64,000 bases of DNA from Clostridium porci (GTDB lineage Bacteria; Bacillota; Clostridia; Lachnospirales; Lachnospiraceae). The translations under genes were made by a program, and so were the position numbers. Shown here piece by piece: positions 1-10,039 of the stretch. The notes beneath the pieces are model-generated. The model ran no database searches. It worked only from the letters and a program-made list of their open reading frames with translations, and was not told the origin of the DNA. The stretch lies in assembly GCF_009696375.1 (NCBI RefSeq), contig NZ_VUMD01000001.1, positions 124,001 to 188,000 on the forward strand, in the 5' to 3' direction. The stretch's first letter is position 1; the number at the start of each line of letters is the position of its first letter.

Positions 1-2
1 AA

Positions 3-212
3 GGATACATTTTCAGAAGGCAGAAGGCAGAGAAAGGGACGGATAAGAGAGAAGTAAAAGGAGGTATTCCTGTGTTGATTATGGAGGATATGCAAGATAG
101 TCTGAAAAACTACGGAAGCGTTTCTGGTATTATTTATGGAGGTATTCTAGGGAGACTGGCTGATTCCTATGCATGGGATGCGGCTGAGTCGATCCTTAAA
201 CTCAACGCCTGA
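3..212 (+). CDS. Unrecognised protein, C-terminal end only (cut by window start)
   Basis: An open frame runs in from the left edge and ends at the TGA at 210-212, giving 69 residues. The stretch around codons 20-27 reads GGIPVLIM, followed by a glycine-rich run (GIIYGGILG) and an ending in LKLNA. I do not recognise the family and no catalytic motif is visible. It lies 43 bases before the interrupted methyltransferase and in the same direction, so it is probably part of the same surface-glycan locus. The real start lies outside the window. It could also be out-of-frame noise, but the uninterrupted frame and the position make a real gene tail more likely. Confidence 0.5.
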   Translation, partial: GYIFRRQKAEKGTDKREVKGGIPVLIMEDMQDSLKNYGSVSGIIYGGILGRLADSYAWDAAESILKLNA

Positions 213-255
213 AGGGAATAAGTAATTAATAGAACTGATATTTGGAGGAAGTACC

Positions 256-1388
256 ATGTGGAATCTGAAAGATAAAAAAATTGTAATTATGGGTGCGGGA
301 ACCAGGGGAAAGAGACTATTACGTTTTTGCAGGAACAAAGGTTTAAGGGTGCTGGGCTTTATTGATAATGATCAGAAAAAGTGGGGGGGGGGGGGCAAAT
401 AAAATGTTATCCGGTGGATCAATTTTTGAACATGGATAATGAGGTGATAGTACTGGTTAGTCCAGAGAATAGTGCAGAACTGGAACGGCAGCTTAAAAAA
501 AAGTATACACATGTGTTTGGGGAATCCGTATTTAACATGATCGGCTGTTTACCGGAAAGTGCAAGTTATAAAAGGTTATTTCCATTAGGACACTTTTACA
601 ATCTTTATCCAGATGTGAGTGAGGTAAAGAAAAAAAGCAGTTTTCTCTATGATGAACAAAAAGAGTTGCCAGGAATTGATTTAAATGAAGATGGGCAGAA
701 GAAATGGCTTTATAAAATGAGAACTAAATATAAAAATGTCCCAGACTGGACTTTAACAGGTAGATACCGGGCGGAATATGGAAATGTTTCTCTCTCCCCG
801 GGAGATATGATTGGCCTGTGTACTATGCTTCAGTTAGTGAGGCCCCAACGTCTTATAGAGGTTGGTTCAGGATGGAGCTCAGGTGTGATTTTGGATACCA
901 ATGAAACGTTATTGAATGATAGTATAAAGTGCTCCTTTATAGAACCGTATCCTGAACTTTTACAGTCTCTTCTAAAAGAGGGGGATCGAATAGAGTTACA
1001 TATTAAAGGTCTAGAAGAAGTGGAAATTAATTATTTTACCCAGCTGGAGGAAGGGGATATTTTATTTATTGATTCTTCACATGTGTCCAAAATGGGTTCA
1101 GATGTTAATTACCTATTTTTTGAAATATTGCCAAGACTAAAAAAAGGCGTCTATGTTCATTTACACGATATTTTTTATCCGTTTGAGTATCCCATGGATT
1201 GGATTGAGAATGGAATGGTTTGGAATGAGATGTATATTCTTCGATCGTTTCTGCAATATAATCATGAGTGGGAAATTGTGTTTTTCCAAAATATGATGGA
1301 AAAAAAATATCCGGATATATTTTTGAAAGAATGGCCGACGAAGCTGCCAATACATGGAGGAAGTTTCTGGATGAAAAAAGTTCAGTGA
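256..1388 (+). CDS. Rossmann domain + SAM methyltransferase fusion, out of frame at a poly-G tract
   Basis: Translation from ATG 256 (after GGAGG at 244-248) begins with a nucleotide-binding Rossmann fold, with GAGTRGKRL near residue 14 and FIDND near residue 35. It enters 13 consecutive G at 383-395 and hits TAA at 400. The rest of the protein, 335 residues ending at 1388, continues in the next frame. That part has a class I SAM methyltransferase core (IEVGSGWSSG, FIEPYPELL, DILFIDSSH) resembling the Methyltransf_24 group. Either 14 or 11 G would fuse the two parts into one protein (377 residues with 14 G). Many glycan-locus methyltransferases have just such an N-terminal Rossmann domain, so the two halves are one gene. 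In the sequenced state it is OFF unless slippage or a GTG start at 381 rescues the second half. A sequencing error in the homopolymer is the alternative. Confidence 0.8.
383..395 (+). repeat. Homopolymeric tract of 13 G inside a coding region
   Basis: Thirteen consecutive G sit just after the codon for Trp in the FIDND...KKW segment of the methyltransferase gene. The upstream frame and downstream frame differ by one position here. This is the arrangement seen in contingency genes that vary by slipped-strand mispairing. Confidence 0.95.
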
Positions 1389-1445
1389 GAAGAGTTTTAG
1401 AAGAAATACAGAAGAATGCTGAAGGGCAAGGAGGGTGTATAAAAT

Positions 1446-2309
1446 TTGAAATATCTAATCTTAGGAGCCAACGGAATGGCCGGTCATATAATAGCCGCCT
1501 ATCTGACAGAAAGAGGCCATGAGGTAATCGGTTTCGCCAGGAAAAAATCCCTGTGCTGCTCCCACACCATAATCGGGGATGCTATGGATTTATCACGGTT
1601 CAGAAAACGATTAGCATCGGTTCCCTATGACTGTGTGGTAAATTGCATCGGTGTTCTGAACAGAGCTGTGGATAAGGATATTTCCAGGGGGATTTATTTG
1701 AACAGCCTTTTGCCTCATTTGGCGGCAGATATATTAAAGGACAGGGATACAAAGTTCATCCATATTAGCACGGACTGTGTATTTTCTGGAAAGAAAGGCC
1801 GGTATACGGAGGCGGATATTCCGGATGAATGCTCCCTGTATGGCAGAACGAAGGCTTTGGGAGAGGTAACAGACGGAAGGAACCTGACCTTTCGGACTTC
1901 CATTATAGGACCAGAGCTTAATAAGAATGGCGTTGGCCTGTTCCACTGGTTCATGCATCAGAAGGGAGAAATAAAGGGGTTTACAGAGGCCATCTGGTCT
2001 GGAGTTACCACTCTGGAGCTGGCTAAAGCGGTGGAGAAAGCGGCCTTTGCAGACCTCACAGGCCTTTATCATCTGACGAATAATGAAACTATAAGTAAAT
2101 ATGAGCTGCTGTGTCTGTTTAATAGGCTGTGCAGGGAGGATTGTATTTCCATTGTGCCGGATAGCGGGCTTGTATGTGATAAATCGATGGTATGCACAAG
2201 GGAGGATTTTCATTATCAGATTCCCTCCTATGAGGAAATGGTGAAGGAAATGGCAGACTGGATAGTGAATCATCCGGATTTGTATGTTGGATATAAGGAG
2301 CATGTATGA
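1446..2309 (+). CDS. RmlD-like SDR sugar-nucleotide reductase
   Basis: This 287-residue extended short-chain dehydrogenase starts at TTG 1446, 10 bases after AAGGAGGG at 1428-1435. The N-terminus carries the NAD(P)-binding motif GANGMAG. STDCVFSG and the catalytic pair YGRTK follow in the order typical of dTDP-4-dehydrorhamnose reductases (RmlD family). Its last codons overlap the next gene by four bases (ATGA). With the flanking 2-epimerase and 4,6-dehydratase it most likely reduces C4 of a UDP-2-acetamido-2,6-dideoxy-hexos-4-ulose. CapF of the UDP-L-FucNAc pathway has an extra cupin domain, which is absent here. The RmlD-like form is what the UDP-L-QuiNAc route (WbvR) uses, so L-QuiNAc or L-RhaNAc is the better guess. 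Confidence 0.8.
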   Translation: MKYLILGANGMAGHIIAAYLTERGHEVIGFARKKSLCCSHTIIGDAMDLSRFRKRLASVPYDCVVNCIGVLNRAVDKDISRGIYLNSLLPHLAADILKDRDTKFIHISTDCVFSGKKGRYTEADIPDECSLYGRTKALGEVTDGRNLTFRTSIIGPELNKNGVGLFHWFMHQKGEIKGFTEAIWSGVTTLELAKAVEKAAFADLTGLYHLTNNETISKYELLCLFNRLCREDCISIVPDSGLVCDKSMVCTREDFHYQIPSYEEMVKEMADWIVNHPDLYVGYKEHV

Positions 2310-3439
2310 AAAAATTAAAGCTGATGACCATTGTTGGAACCAGGCCGGAATTAATCCGGTTATCGGAGATAGTAAAAAGGGCGGACTCTTTATTTTGCCA
2401 TACCTTTGTTCATACCGGTCAGAATTATGATGACAAACTGAATGATATTTTTTATGCAGATCTGGAGCTAAGAAGACCGGATTATTACCTGAATGTAGTA
2501 GGTAATCATCTGGGGGAGACTATGGGGAATATTATTTCAAAGTCCTATAGTCTGATGCAGGAGATAAAACCGGACGCTCTGTTGATCCTGGGAGATACAA
2601 ATTCTGCATTATCTGCTGTTTCAGCGAAACGATTAAAGATACCGATTTTCCATATGGAAGCAGGAAACCGGTGCTTTGATGAGAATCTTCCAGAGGAAAC
2701 CAACCGCAGAATTGTGGATCATATTTCAGATGTGAATCTTCCTTATACGGAGCATGCCAGAAGGAATCTGATGGAGGAAGGCATACGCAGGGAATATGTA
2801 TTTGTTACAGGTTCGCCTATGCGGGAAGTAATTATGGCACACAGAGATAAAATTGACTGCAGCAGCGTGCTTGACCAACTGGGGCTGGAGAGGGGAAGGT
2901 ATCTGGTTTTGTCAGCCCATAGGGAAGAAAATATAGATAATGAGACGAATTTTATGAGTCTCATGGAGTCGGTCAATACTATGGCTGAGACATATTCCAT
3001 GCCTATTATCTATTCGGTTCATCCAAGAAGCGCCAAGTACATCGCTAAGAGAGGATTTCATTTTCATTCCCTGATAAGGCAGATGCCGCCGTTTTGCTTT
3101 ACGGATTATAGTTGTCTGATGGAAAATTCCTACTGCGTGGTATCTGACAGCGGAACTATGCCGGAGGAGGCGGCTGTAAGCAGATTCCCAGGCGTGTGCA
3201 TCCGTACCTCCACAGAGAGACCGGAGGCATTTGATAAGGGTTGCTGTATTCTTGGGGGGATTAGTGGCCAGAGCATTCTTCAGGCAGTTGATTTGGCTGT
3301 GAAAATGGCAGAGAATAGAGACTTTGGCTCATTGGTTCCTGATTATAGTGAGGAAAAGGTTTCCTCCACCGTGCTCAGACTAATTCAGAGCTATACGGCA
3401 GTTATTAATGACAGAGTATGGAGAAAGGACAGGCAGTAA
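2306..3439 (+). CDS. UDP-N-acetylglucosamine 2-epimerase family (WecB/CapG/WbvD-like)
   Basis: The 377-residue product opens with the family signature TIVGTRPE. It also shows HTGQNYD, GDTNSAL, HMEAGNR and SAHREEN, and later SDSGTMPEEA, all landmarks of the non-hydrolysing UDP-HexNAc 2-epimerases of GT-B fold. It overlaps the upstream reductase by four bases, so the two are translationally coupled. In this context it probably inverts C2 of a UDP-2-acetamido-2,6-dideoxy-L-hexose to give the final nucleotide sugar for a surface polysaccharide. A plain UDP-ManNAc role is less likely given the flanking dehydratase and reductase. Confidence 0.85.
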   Translation: MKKLKLMTIVGTRPELIRLSEIVKRADSLFCHTFVHTGQNYDDKLNDIFYADLELRRPDYYLNVVGNHLGETMGNIISKSYSLMQEIKPDALLILGDTNSALSAVSAKRLKIPIFHMEAGNRCFDENLPEETNRRIVDHISDVNLPYTEHARRNLMEEGIRREYVFVTGSPMREVIMAHRDKIDCSSVLDQLGLERGRYLVLSAHREENIDNETNFMSLMESVNTMAETYSMPIIYSVHPRSAKYIAKRGFHFHSLIRQMPPFCFTDYSCLMENSYCVVSDSGTMPEEAAVSRFPGVCIRTSTERPEAFDKGCCILGGISGQSILQAVDLAVKMAENRDFGSLVPDYSEEKVSSTVLRLIQSYTAVINDRVWRKDRQ

Positions 3440-3474
3440 GACAGAAGATGATGAAGGGTATGGAGGCAGACCGT

Positions 3475-4500
3475 ATGGAAGAGGATATTTTTAAAGATAA
3501 AGTACTGATGATTACAGGAGGAACCGGTTCCTTTGGAAATGCGGTTCTCAGACGTTTTTTAAATACTGGAATCAGGGAAATAAGAATTTTCTCCAGGGAT
3601 GAGAAAAAGCAGGATGACATGCGCAGGAAGTACAATAATCACAAAATAAAATTTTACATAGGTGATGTGCGTAATGCTCAAAGCTTATGGGATAGTATGG
3701 AAGGGGTGGACTATATCTTCCATGCGGCTGCTTTAAAGCAGGTTCCATCCTGTGAATTTTTTCCAATGGAGGCAGTGCGGACGAATGTGGCAGGTACGGA
3801 TAATATGCTGACAGCTGCCATCCGCTATGGGGTAAAAAAGGTAATTTGTCTTTCTACAGATAAAGCTGCATATCCCATTAACGCTATGGGAATCAGCAAA
3901 GCGTTGATGGAGCGGGTATTTGTAGCTAAGTCAAGGACAACTAATACAACGGAGATTTGCGGTACCAGATATGGAAATGTAATGTGCTCCAGGGGCTCAG
4001 TGATTCCTCTGTTTATTGAACAAATAAAGGCCGGGAAACCATTGACTGTTACCGATCCGGAGATGACCCGTTTCATGATGAGTCTGGATGAGGCGGTAGA
4101 TTTAGTCATGTTTGCTTTTAAGGAAGGAAGAACCGGAGATATTATGGTACAGAAGGCTCCTGCATGTACGATAGGGGTACTTGCTCAGGCAGTGAAGGAG
4201 CTGTTTCACAGTGGCAGTGCAATACATCAGATTGGCACAAGACATGGAGAAAAGAAATATGAAACGCTGCTGACCAGGGAGGAGTGTGCTCATGCCTTTG
4301 ATTTAGGTGATTTTTATCGCGTTCCGGCTGACAACAGGGATCTGAATTATGGAAAATATTTCGAAGAGGGAAAAGCAGAGAGGAAAGAGCTTAAGGAATT
4401 TAATTCTAATAATACAAGAATACTACAACTGGAAGAGGTCAAGAAGCTGCTCCTTAAGCAGCCTTATGTGCAGCAGGAGCTTGATAGATACATACTTTAA
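3475..4500 (+). CDS. UDP-GlcNAc 4,6-dehydratase/5-epimerase (CapE/WbjB-like)
   Basis: This extended SDR has the cofactor motif ITGGTGSFGN, then FSRDEKKQ, HAAALKQVP, LSTDKAA and an atypical MGISKALME active-site segment (Met in place of the catalytic Tyr), all characteristic of the polysaccharide biosynthesis protein CapD/CapE group. I chose ATG 3475 because GGAGG at 3462-3466 is 8 bases upstream. The frame is open back to ATG 3418, which would overlap the 2-epimerase gene by 22 bases. It would perform the first step, UDP-GlcNAc to a UDP-2-acetamido-2,6-dideoxy-4-keto-L-hexose, for the reductase and 2-epimerase just upstream. The three genes together form a complete pathway module. Confidence 0.85.
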   Translation: MEEDIFKDKVLMITGGTGSFGNAVLRRFLNTGIREIRIFSRDEKKQDDMRRKYNNHKIKFYIGDVRNAQSLWDSMEGVDYIFHAAALKQVPSCEFFPMEAVRTNVAGTDNMLTAAIRYGVKKVICLSTDKAAYPINAMGISKALMERVFVAKSRTTNTTEICGTRYGNVMCSRGSVIPLFIEQIKAGKPLTVTDPEMTRFMMSLDEAVDLVMFAFKEGRTGDIMVQKAPACTIGVLAQAVKELFHSGSAIHQIGTRHGEKKYETLLTREECAHAFDLGDFYRVPADNRDLNYGKYFEEGKAERKELKEFNSNNTRILQLEEVKKLLLKQPYVQQELDRYIL

Positions 4501-4529
4501 GGTACAGGCTTTATAGAAGGGAATAAGAT

Positions 4530-5234
4530 ATGAAGAGTGTTGCTTTAATTCTTGCCGGAGGTTTTGGGCAGCGTATGCAGCAGGAGGTTCCAAAACAGTT
4601 TTTGAATATAGATGATAAACCTCTGGTGATTTATACGCTGGAAGCATTTCAAAGACACCCGGATATTGAAAAAATTCTGGTAGTATGTATAGACGGATGG
4701 CATGAGGCGCTCAGGGCTTATGGGAGGCAATTCCATATCCATAAGCTGGAATGGATTATCAGCGGAGGAAGTACCTCACAGGAGTCTATAAGAAACGGAG
4801 TTTTATTTCTGAAGGATAAATGTGAAACGGATGATATTGTGGTAATACATGACGGAATACGGCCTCTGGTAGAGGAACGTGTTCTGTCAGATGTAATTGA
4901 GAAATGCCGGATTTACGGAAATGCAGTGACCTCAATGCCCTATAATGAGCAGATTTTTGTAAAGGAGGATGAAAACACGACCTGTGAATATATCCCCAGG
5001 GATCGATTGAAGCGAGTGTCCACTCCCCAGGCCTATTTGTTTGGGAAGCTGAACTGGGCCTATAAAAAGGCATTCAGTGAAAATATAGGAACCAGCGCTT
5101 CGTCCTATGCCAACACAATGATGGTAGATTTGGGAGAAAAGCTGTATTTTGCAAAGGGCTCGGACAAAAATATAAAAATTACTACCCAGGATGATTTGGA
5201 TATATTGAAAGCATTGCTGCGTATGAAGCGATAG
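4530..5234 (+). CDS. IspD/TarI-type CTP cytidylyltransferase
   Basis: The 234-residue protein has the nucleotidyltransferase signature LILAGGFGQRM followed by PKQF. Further on are VVIHDGIRP and the late TTQDDLDI segment shared by IspD (methylerythritol-phosphate cytidylyltransferase) and TarI (ribitol-phosphate cytidylyltransferase). A Shine-Dalgarno GAAGGGA precedes ATG 4530. Sequence alone cannot separate the two functions. Its place in a sugar-nucleotide operon and next to an extended SDR favours a CDP-activated polyol or sugar for surface polymer, rather than the isoprenoid pathway. Confidence 0.75.
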   Translation: MKSVALILAGGFGQRMQQEVPKQFLNIDDKPLVIYTLEAFQRHPDIEKILVVCIDGWHEALRAYGRQFHIHKLEWIISGGSTSQESIRNGVLFLKDKCETDDIVVIHDGIRPLVEERVLSDVIEKCRIYGNAVTSMPYNEQIFVKEDENTTCEYIPRDRLKRVSTPQAYLFGKLNWAYKKAFSENIGTSASSYANTMMVDLGEKLYFAKGSDKNIKITTQDDLDILKALLRMKR

Positions 5235-5244
5235 AGGAGATAGT

Positions 5245-6300
5245 ATGTATCTGGACGATTATTTATATAAGCAGGATATAGAATATCTGAATAATCTAAA
5301 AATCGATTGGAAGCGTCTTGAGGATAAAGGGGTTTTGATTATAGGGGCCACCGGGATGATTGGAACTGTGCTGGTGGACGCTTTGATGGAAAGGAATATA
5401 AAGAGAAACAGCCGCATCAGAGTGTATGCTATGGGGAGAACAAAAAAGAGGGCGCAGGAGCGTTTCGCTGATTATCTTCAAAGACCTGAGTTTACCTTTC
5501 TTTCAGGTGATATTAATGAAGGGCTGGATTTAAATAAAAGGGTGGATTATATTTTTTATTGTGCCAGCAACACACATCCCCGGGCGTATGCGGCAGATCC
5601 CATAGGAACGATTTTGACCAATGTTTTGGGAACTAATAAAATGTTGAAATATGCGGCAGACAAGAGATGCGAGAGAGTGCTTTTTTTGTCGTCCGTGGAG
5701 ATATATGGAGAAAATCTGGGAACAGAAGCTTTTAGGGAAAGAGATTGCGGGTATATTGACTGTAATACGGTGAGGGCTGGATACCCGGAGGGAAAGCGGG
5801 TAGGAGAGGCCTTGTGCCAGGCCTATCGTGCACAATACGATCTGGACATCGTGATTCCAAGAATTTGCAGGGTGTACGGTCCCACTATGCTGGAGTCGGA
5901 CAGCAAGGCTCTCGCCCAGTTTATCCGGAATGCGGTTCGCAAAGAAAATATTGTGCTGAAAAGCGATGGAAGCCAATATTTCTCTTACTGCTACGCTGCG
6001 GATGTCGTTTCGGCTTTACTGTATAGTTTGTTATATGGGGAAAATGGAGAGGCTTACAATATTGCTGATGAAGGGTCAAATATCTGTCTAAAGGAGTTGG
6101 CAAAGCTGCTGGCTGATAAATCAGGGGTTCAGATAGCATTTGAGCTGCCGGATGCTGTCGAGAAACAGGGATTTTCCAAAGCTACAAAAGCAGTTTTGGA
6201 TTCCGGTAAGATAAAGGAATTGGGGTGGAAGCCCGCATGTTCCATTCAAGAGGGTCTGGACAGGACGATAGATATACTTCGCAATGCTGCCCGGATTTGA
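5245..6300 (+). CDS. NAD-dependent epimerase/dehydratase (extended SDR)
   Basis: A 351-residue protein begins only 10 bases after the cytidylyltransferase, behind GGAG. After an unusual N-terminal lead of about 30 residues comes the dinucleotide motif IIGATGMIG. LFLSSVEIYG and a YPEGK catalytic tetrad segment follow, and the C-terminus keeps the GWKP motif of nucleotide-sugar epimerases and UDP-glucuronate decarboxylases. The substrate cannot be read from the sequence. Close coupling to the cytidylyltransferase suggests that the pair makes or modifies one activated sugar. Confidence 0.75.
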   Translation: MYLDDYLYKQDIEYLNNLKIDWKRLEDKGVLIIGATGMIGTVLVDALMERNIKRNSRIRVYAMGRTKKRAQERFADYLQRPEFTFLSGDINEGLDLNKRVDYIFYCASNTHPRAYAADPIGTILTNVLGTNKMLKYAADKRCERVLFLSSVEIYGENLGTEAFRERDCGYIDCNTVRAGYPEGKRVGEALCQAYRAQYDLDIVIPRICRVYGPTMLESDSKALAQFIRNAVRKENIVLKSDGSQYFSYCYAADVVSALLYSLLYGENGEAYNIADEGSNICLKELAKLLADKSGVQIAFELPDAVEKQGFSKATKAVLDSGKIKELGWKPACSIQEGLDRTIDILRNAARI

Positions 6301-6337
6301 TTCAATGATTTTAAAAGCTTGGTAAAGGTGGTAAATT

Positions 6338-7309
6338 ATGATTCAATATACAAAAATGCAAGATATTGAATATTTAAAAGACAACTATGATTATTTAGTC
6401 GGATGGGGTGTGGGTAGAGATGAGTTCCTTGGCAGGTATAATCCATCCCTATATCATCTTGATTATATGATTGATGGAAGGGATCATTGCGTAGGTCAGA
6501 TAAAATGCGGTATGAAAATATCACCAAAATCGGTCTTAAATGAAATAAAGGATAAGGGAACAATCTGCTTCATTATCTATCCGAATCCGGAATTGGAGAT
6601 TATTCAGCAGATACAGGAATTTGTAACCGATTTCTCTGTTATTGTCTCACGATTGGTAAACTGCGGGGAAATGGTGAGCAAGCTTAGCTTTTCAACAGAT
6701 AATGAGGATAGAATCTTACTGAACGCCATTAAATGTATGAAGGTAGAGAGGCCATATTATGTGGATATTGGGGTATGTCATCCTGTGATACGTAATAATA
6801 CGTACCTTTTTTATCATGAAGGATATACAGAAGGGGTATTAATCGAACCTAATCCCATCATGTGCGGCTTGGCGGAGCTTTACAGACCGAAAAACAAAAT
6901 TGTAAAAATTGGGGCTTGCGGTGGCGAGGGAGGTACAATGCAATACTACCAGTCTTCTGTTTCTGCCTACACGGGATATAATACCTTTGATAAAGAATTG
7001 GCTCTAAAAAGAGGCTTTGATCTGCAAAACGGATTAGATATCCCAGTACACAATATTAACCAGATATTTGAGGAAAACTGCGTCAGATGTCCTGATGTAA
7101 TTGATATTGATACAGAGGGGATGGACTTTGAGCTTTTACAGGCTCTGGATACGGAGCGATTTCGGGTAAAGCTTATTTGCACAGAAATATGTACATCAGA
7201 TGATGAATTTGACGATATGATGAAAAAGAAGAGGTACATCCATTTTATGCGCACCTCAGAGAATGGGATATATCTGGCAGAAGAGTATATAGATAAATTT
7301 CACAGATAG
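6338..7309 (+). CDS. FkbM-family SAM methyltransferase with N-terminal Rossmann-like region
   Basis: The 323-residue product has the FkbM features YVDIGVCHP, a Phe/Tyr-rich segment, LIEPNP and DVIDIDTEGMD in the C-terminal two thirds. The first 115 residues, starting with WGVGRDE and carrying FIIYPNPE, look like a degraded Rossmann domain similar in layout to the poly-G gene at the left of the locus. It would O- or N-methylate a sugar or lipid-linked glycan. AAAGGTGG precedes ATG 6338. It is the last gene of the glycan operon before the minus-strand sigG. Confidence 0.75.
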   Translation: MIQYTKMQDIEYLKDNYDYLVGWGVGRDEFLGRYNPSLYHLDYMIDGRDHCVGQIKCGMKISPKSVLNEIKDKGTICFIIYPNPELEIIQQIQEFVTDFSVIVSRLVNCGEMVSKLSFSTDNEDRILLNAIKCMKVERPYYVDIGVCHPVIRNNTYLFYHEGYTEGVLIEPNPIMCGLAELYRPKNKIVKIGACGGEGGTMQYYQSSVSAYTGYNTFDKELALKRGFDLQNGLDIPVHNINQIFEENCVRCPDVIDIDTEGMDFELLQALDTERFRVKLICTEICTSDDEFDDMMKKKRYIHFMRTSENGIYLAEEYIDKFHR

Positions 7310-7314
7310 ATGTG

Positions 7315-7341
7315 CAGGTGCCGCTAAGTCACCTGTTTCGT
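7315..7341 (+). terminator. Weak hairpin after the glycan operon
   Basis: CAGGTG at 7315-7320 pairs with CACCTG at 7330-7335 over a 9-base loop and is followed by TTTCGTAACTTT. The stem is short, so termination is only possible. Confidence 0.3.
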
Positions 7342-7364
7342 AACTTTGCGACACCACCAAGCGA

Positions 7365-8141
7365 TTAACTCAAATAACTTTTCATACTCTTAAGGGCGTT
7401 CTTCTCCAACCTGCTCACCTGGGCCTGGCTGATGTGGATTTCCTGGGCTACCTCCGTTTGGGTTTTTCCCTCAAAAAAACGCATATCAATAATATGCCGT
7501 TCCCGTTCTGGGAGCCGTTTCATCGCTTCCACCAGGGACAAATCCTCTATCCAGTTTTCCTCCAGATTTTTTTTGTCGCTAATCTGATCCATAACGTACA
7601 GCGGATCGCCGCCGTCTGTATAGACAGGCTCGTACAGGCTGACTGGAGTTTGTATGGCATCCAGAGCGTAGGTGATATCCTCCTTGGAAACGCCCAGCTC
7701 CTGGGCAATTTCCATCAAGGTTGGCTCTTTGGAATTAGCTCTCGTTAGCTGCTCTCTGGTATACAAAGCTTTGTAAGCGGTATCCCTTAAAGAACGGCTG
7801 ACCCGGATGGAATTATTGTCCCTGAGATAACGGCGGACCTCACCCAGAATCATAGGTACTGCATAGGTGGAAAATTTTACATTTTGCGTAATATCAAAAT
7901 TATCAATCGCCTTGATGAGGCCGATACAGCCTATCTGAAATAAATCGTCTATGTTTTCCTGACTGTTGGAAAAACGTTGTATCACGCTTAATACCAGCCG
8001 CAGATTCCCTTTAATATACTGCTCCCTGGCTTCTTTATCTCCGTTCAGTATCCGTTCAAATAGCATTTCCTTTTCTTCATTACTCAATAAAGGCAGCTTG
8101 GCGGTATTGACTCCGCATATCTCAACTTTGTAGCCTGACAT
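7365..8141 (-). CDS. sigG: RNA polymerase sporulation sigma factor SigG
   Basis: The protein is 258 residues long, the usual SigG size. It begins with the conserved KVEICGVNT segment that, with the KLPLL following it, marks SigG. Region 2 carries LVLSVIQRF...DLFQIGCIGLIKAI, and region 4 carries the helix-turn-helix TQTEVAQEIHISQAQVSRL. I place the start at 8141 because GGAGGT lies 7 bases upstream. An ATG at 8156 overlaps that Shine-Dalgarno sequence and is unlikely to be used. SigG directs late forespore gene expression. It normally follows spoIIGA-sigE, but here it stands alone between the glycan locus and a sugar locus. Confidence 0.93.
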   Translation of the reverse strand: MSGYKVEICGVNTAKLPLLSNEEKEMLFERILNGDKEAREQYIKGNLRLVLSVIQRFSNSQENIDDLFQIGCIGLIKAIDNFDITQNVKFSTYAVPMILGEVRRYLRDNNSIRVSRSLRDTAYKALYTREQLTRANSKEPTLMEIAQELGVSKEDITYALDAIQTPVSLYEPVYTDGGDPLYVMDQISDKKNLEENWIEDLSLVEAMKRLPERERHIIDMRFFEGKTQTEVAQEIHISQAQVSRLEKNALKSMKSYLS

Positions 8142-8358
8142 TATCCTTACCTCCATTATACTGTCATTCTTCCAGCCCTGTAAAAAATGGGCTGTGCCGG
8201 ATGAATCTGCTATAAAGAATCATGTACGGATTCGGATTGTTTTATACGATGGATGGGAAAGAAAAAAATGCCAATTTTTGCACAGAGATAAATGGGCTGT
8301 TTGGGGAATTAAATGGGAGCAGAAGAACTCGCCAGGGCATTTTGATACATGCAGAAGA

Positions 8359-8397
8359 AAAGCGCCTGTATCGCGTACGGAACGCTGCAGGCGCTTT
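8359..8397 (-). terminator. Intrinsic terminator of the phospho-beta-glucosidase gene
   Basis: AAAGCGCCTG and CAGGCGCTTT form a perfect 10-pair stem. On the minus strand it is followed by CTTTTCTTCT, just downstream of the glucosidase stop codon at 8423. Confidence 0.8.
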
Positions 8398-8422
8398 GTC
8401 TACAGCCTAAAATGGCTGCTTT

Positions 8423-9886
<1,464 letters not shown>

Positions 9887-9920
9887 CTATTTGAATAAAT
9901 TAAATTTCATTTGTAATCTT

Positions 9921-9948
9921 ATTATATCAGGATGAATCGAAAAATCAA
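9921..9948 (-). promoter_or_regulatory. Promoter of the phospho-beta-glucosidase gene
   Basis: Read on the minus strand, TTGATT (9948-9943), 16 bases, then TATAAT (9926-9921). It is back to back with the ridA promoter, so a shared operator in between is likely. Confidence 0.7.
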
Positions 9949-9971
9949 TGAAAATTATTTAATTTTTATGA

Positions 9972-10000
9972 TTGACTTAACTATTTTATATTGATATAAT
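9972..10000 (+). promoter_or_regulatory. Promoter of the ridA-PTS operon
   Basis: TTGACT at 9972-9977, a 17-base AT-rich spacer and TATAAT at 9995-10000, 40 bases before ATG 10040. Confidence 0.8.
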
Positions 10001-10039
10001 AAATAAAAAGAAAATATTTTATCGAAAGGAGAAAAACAA

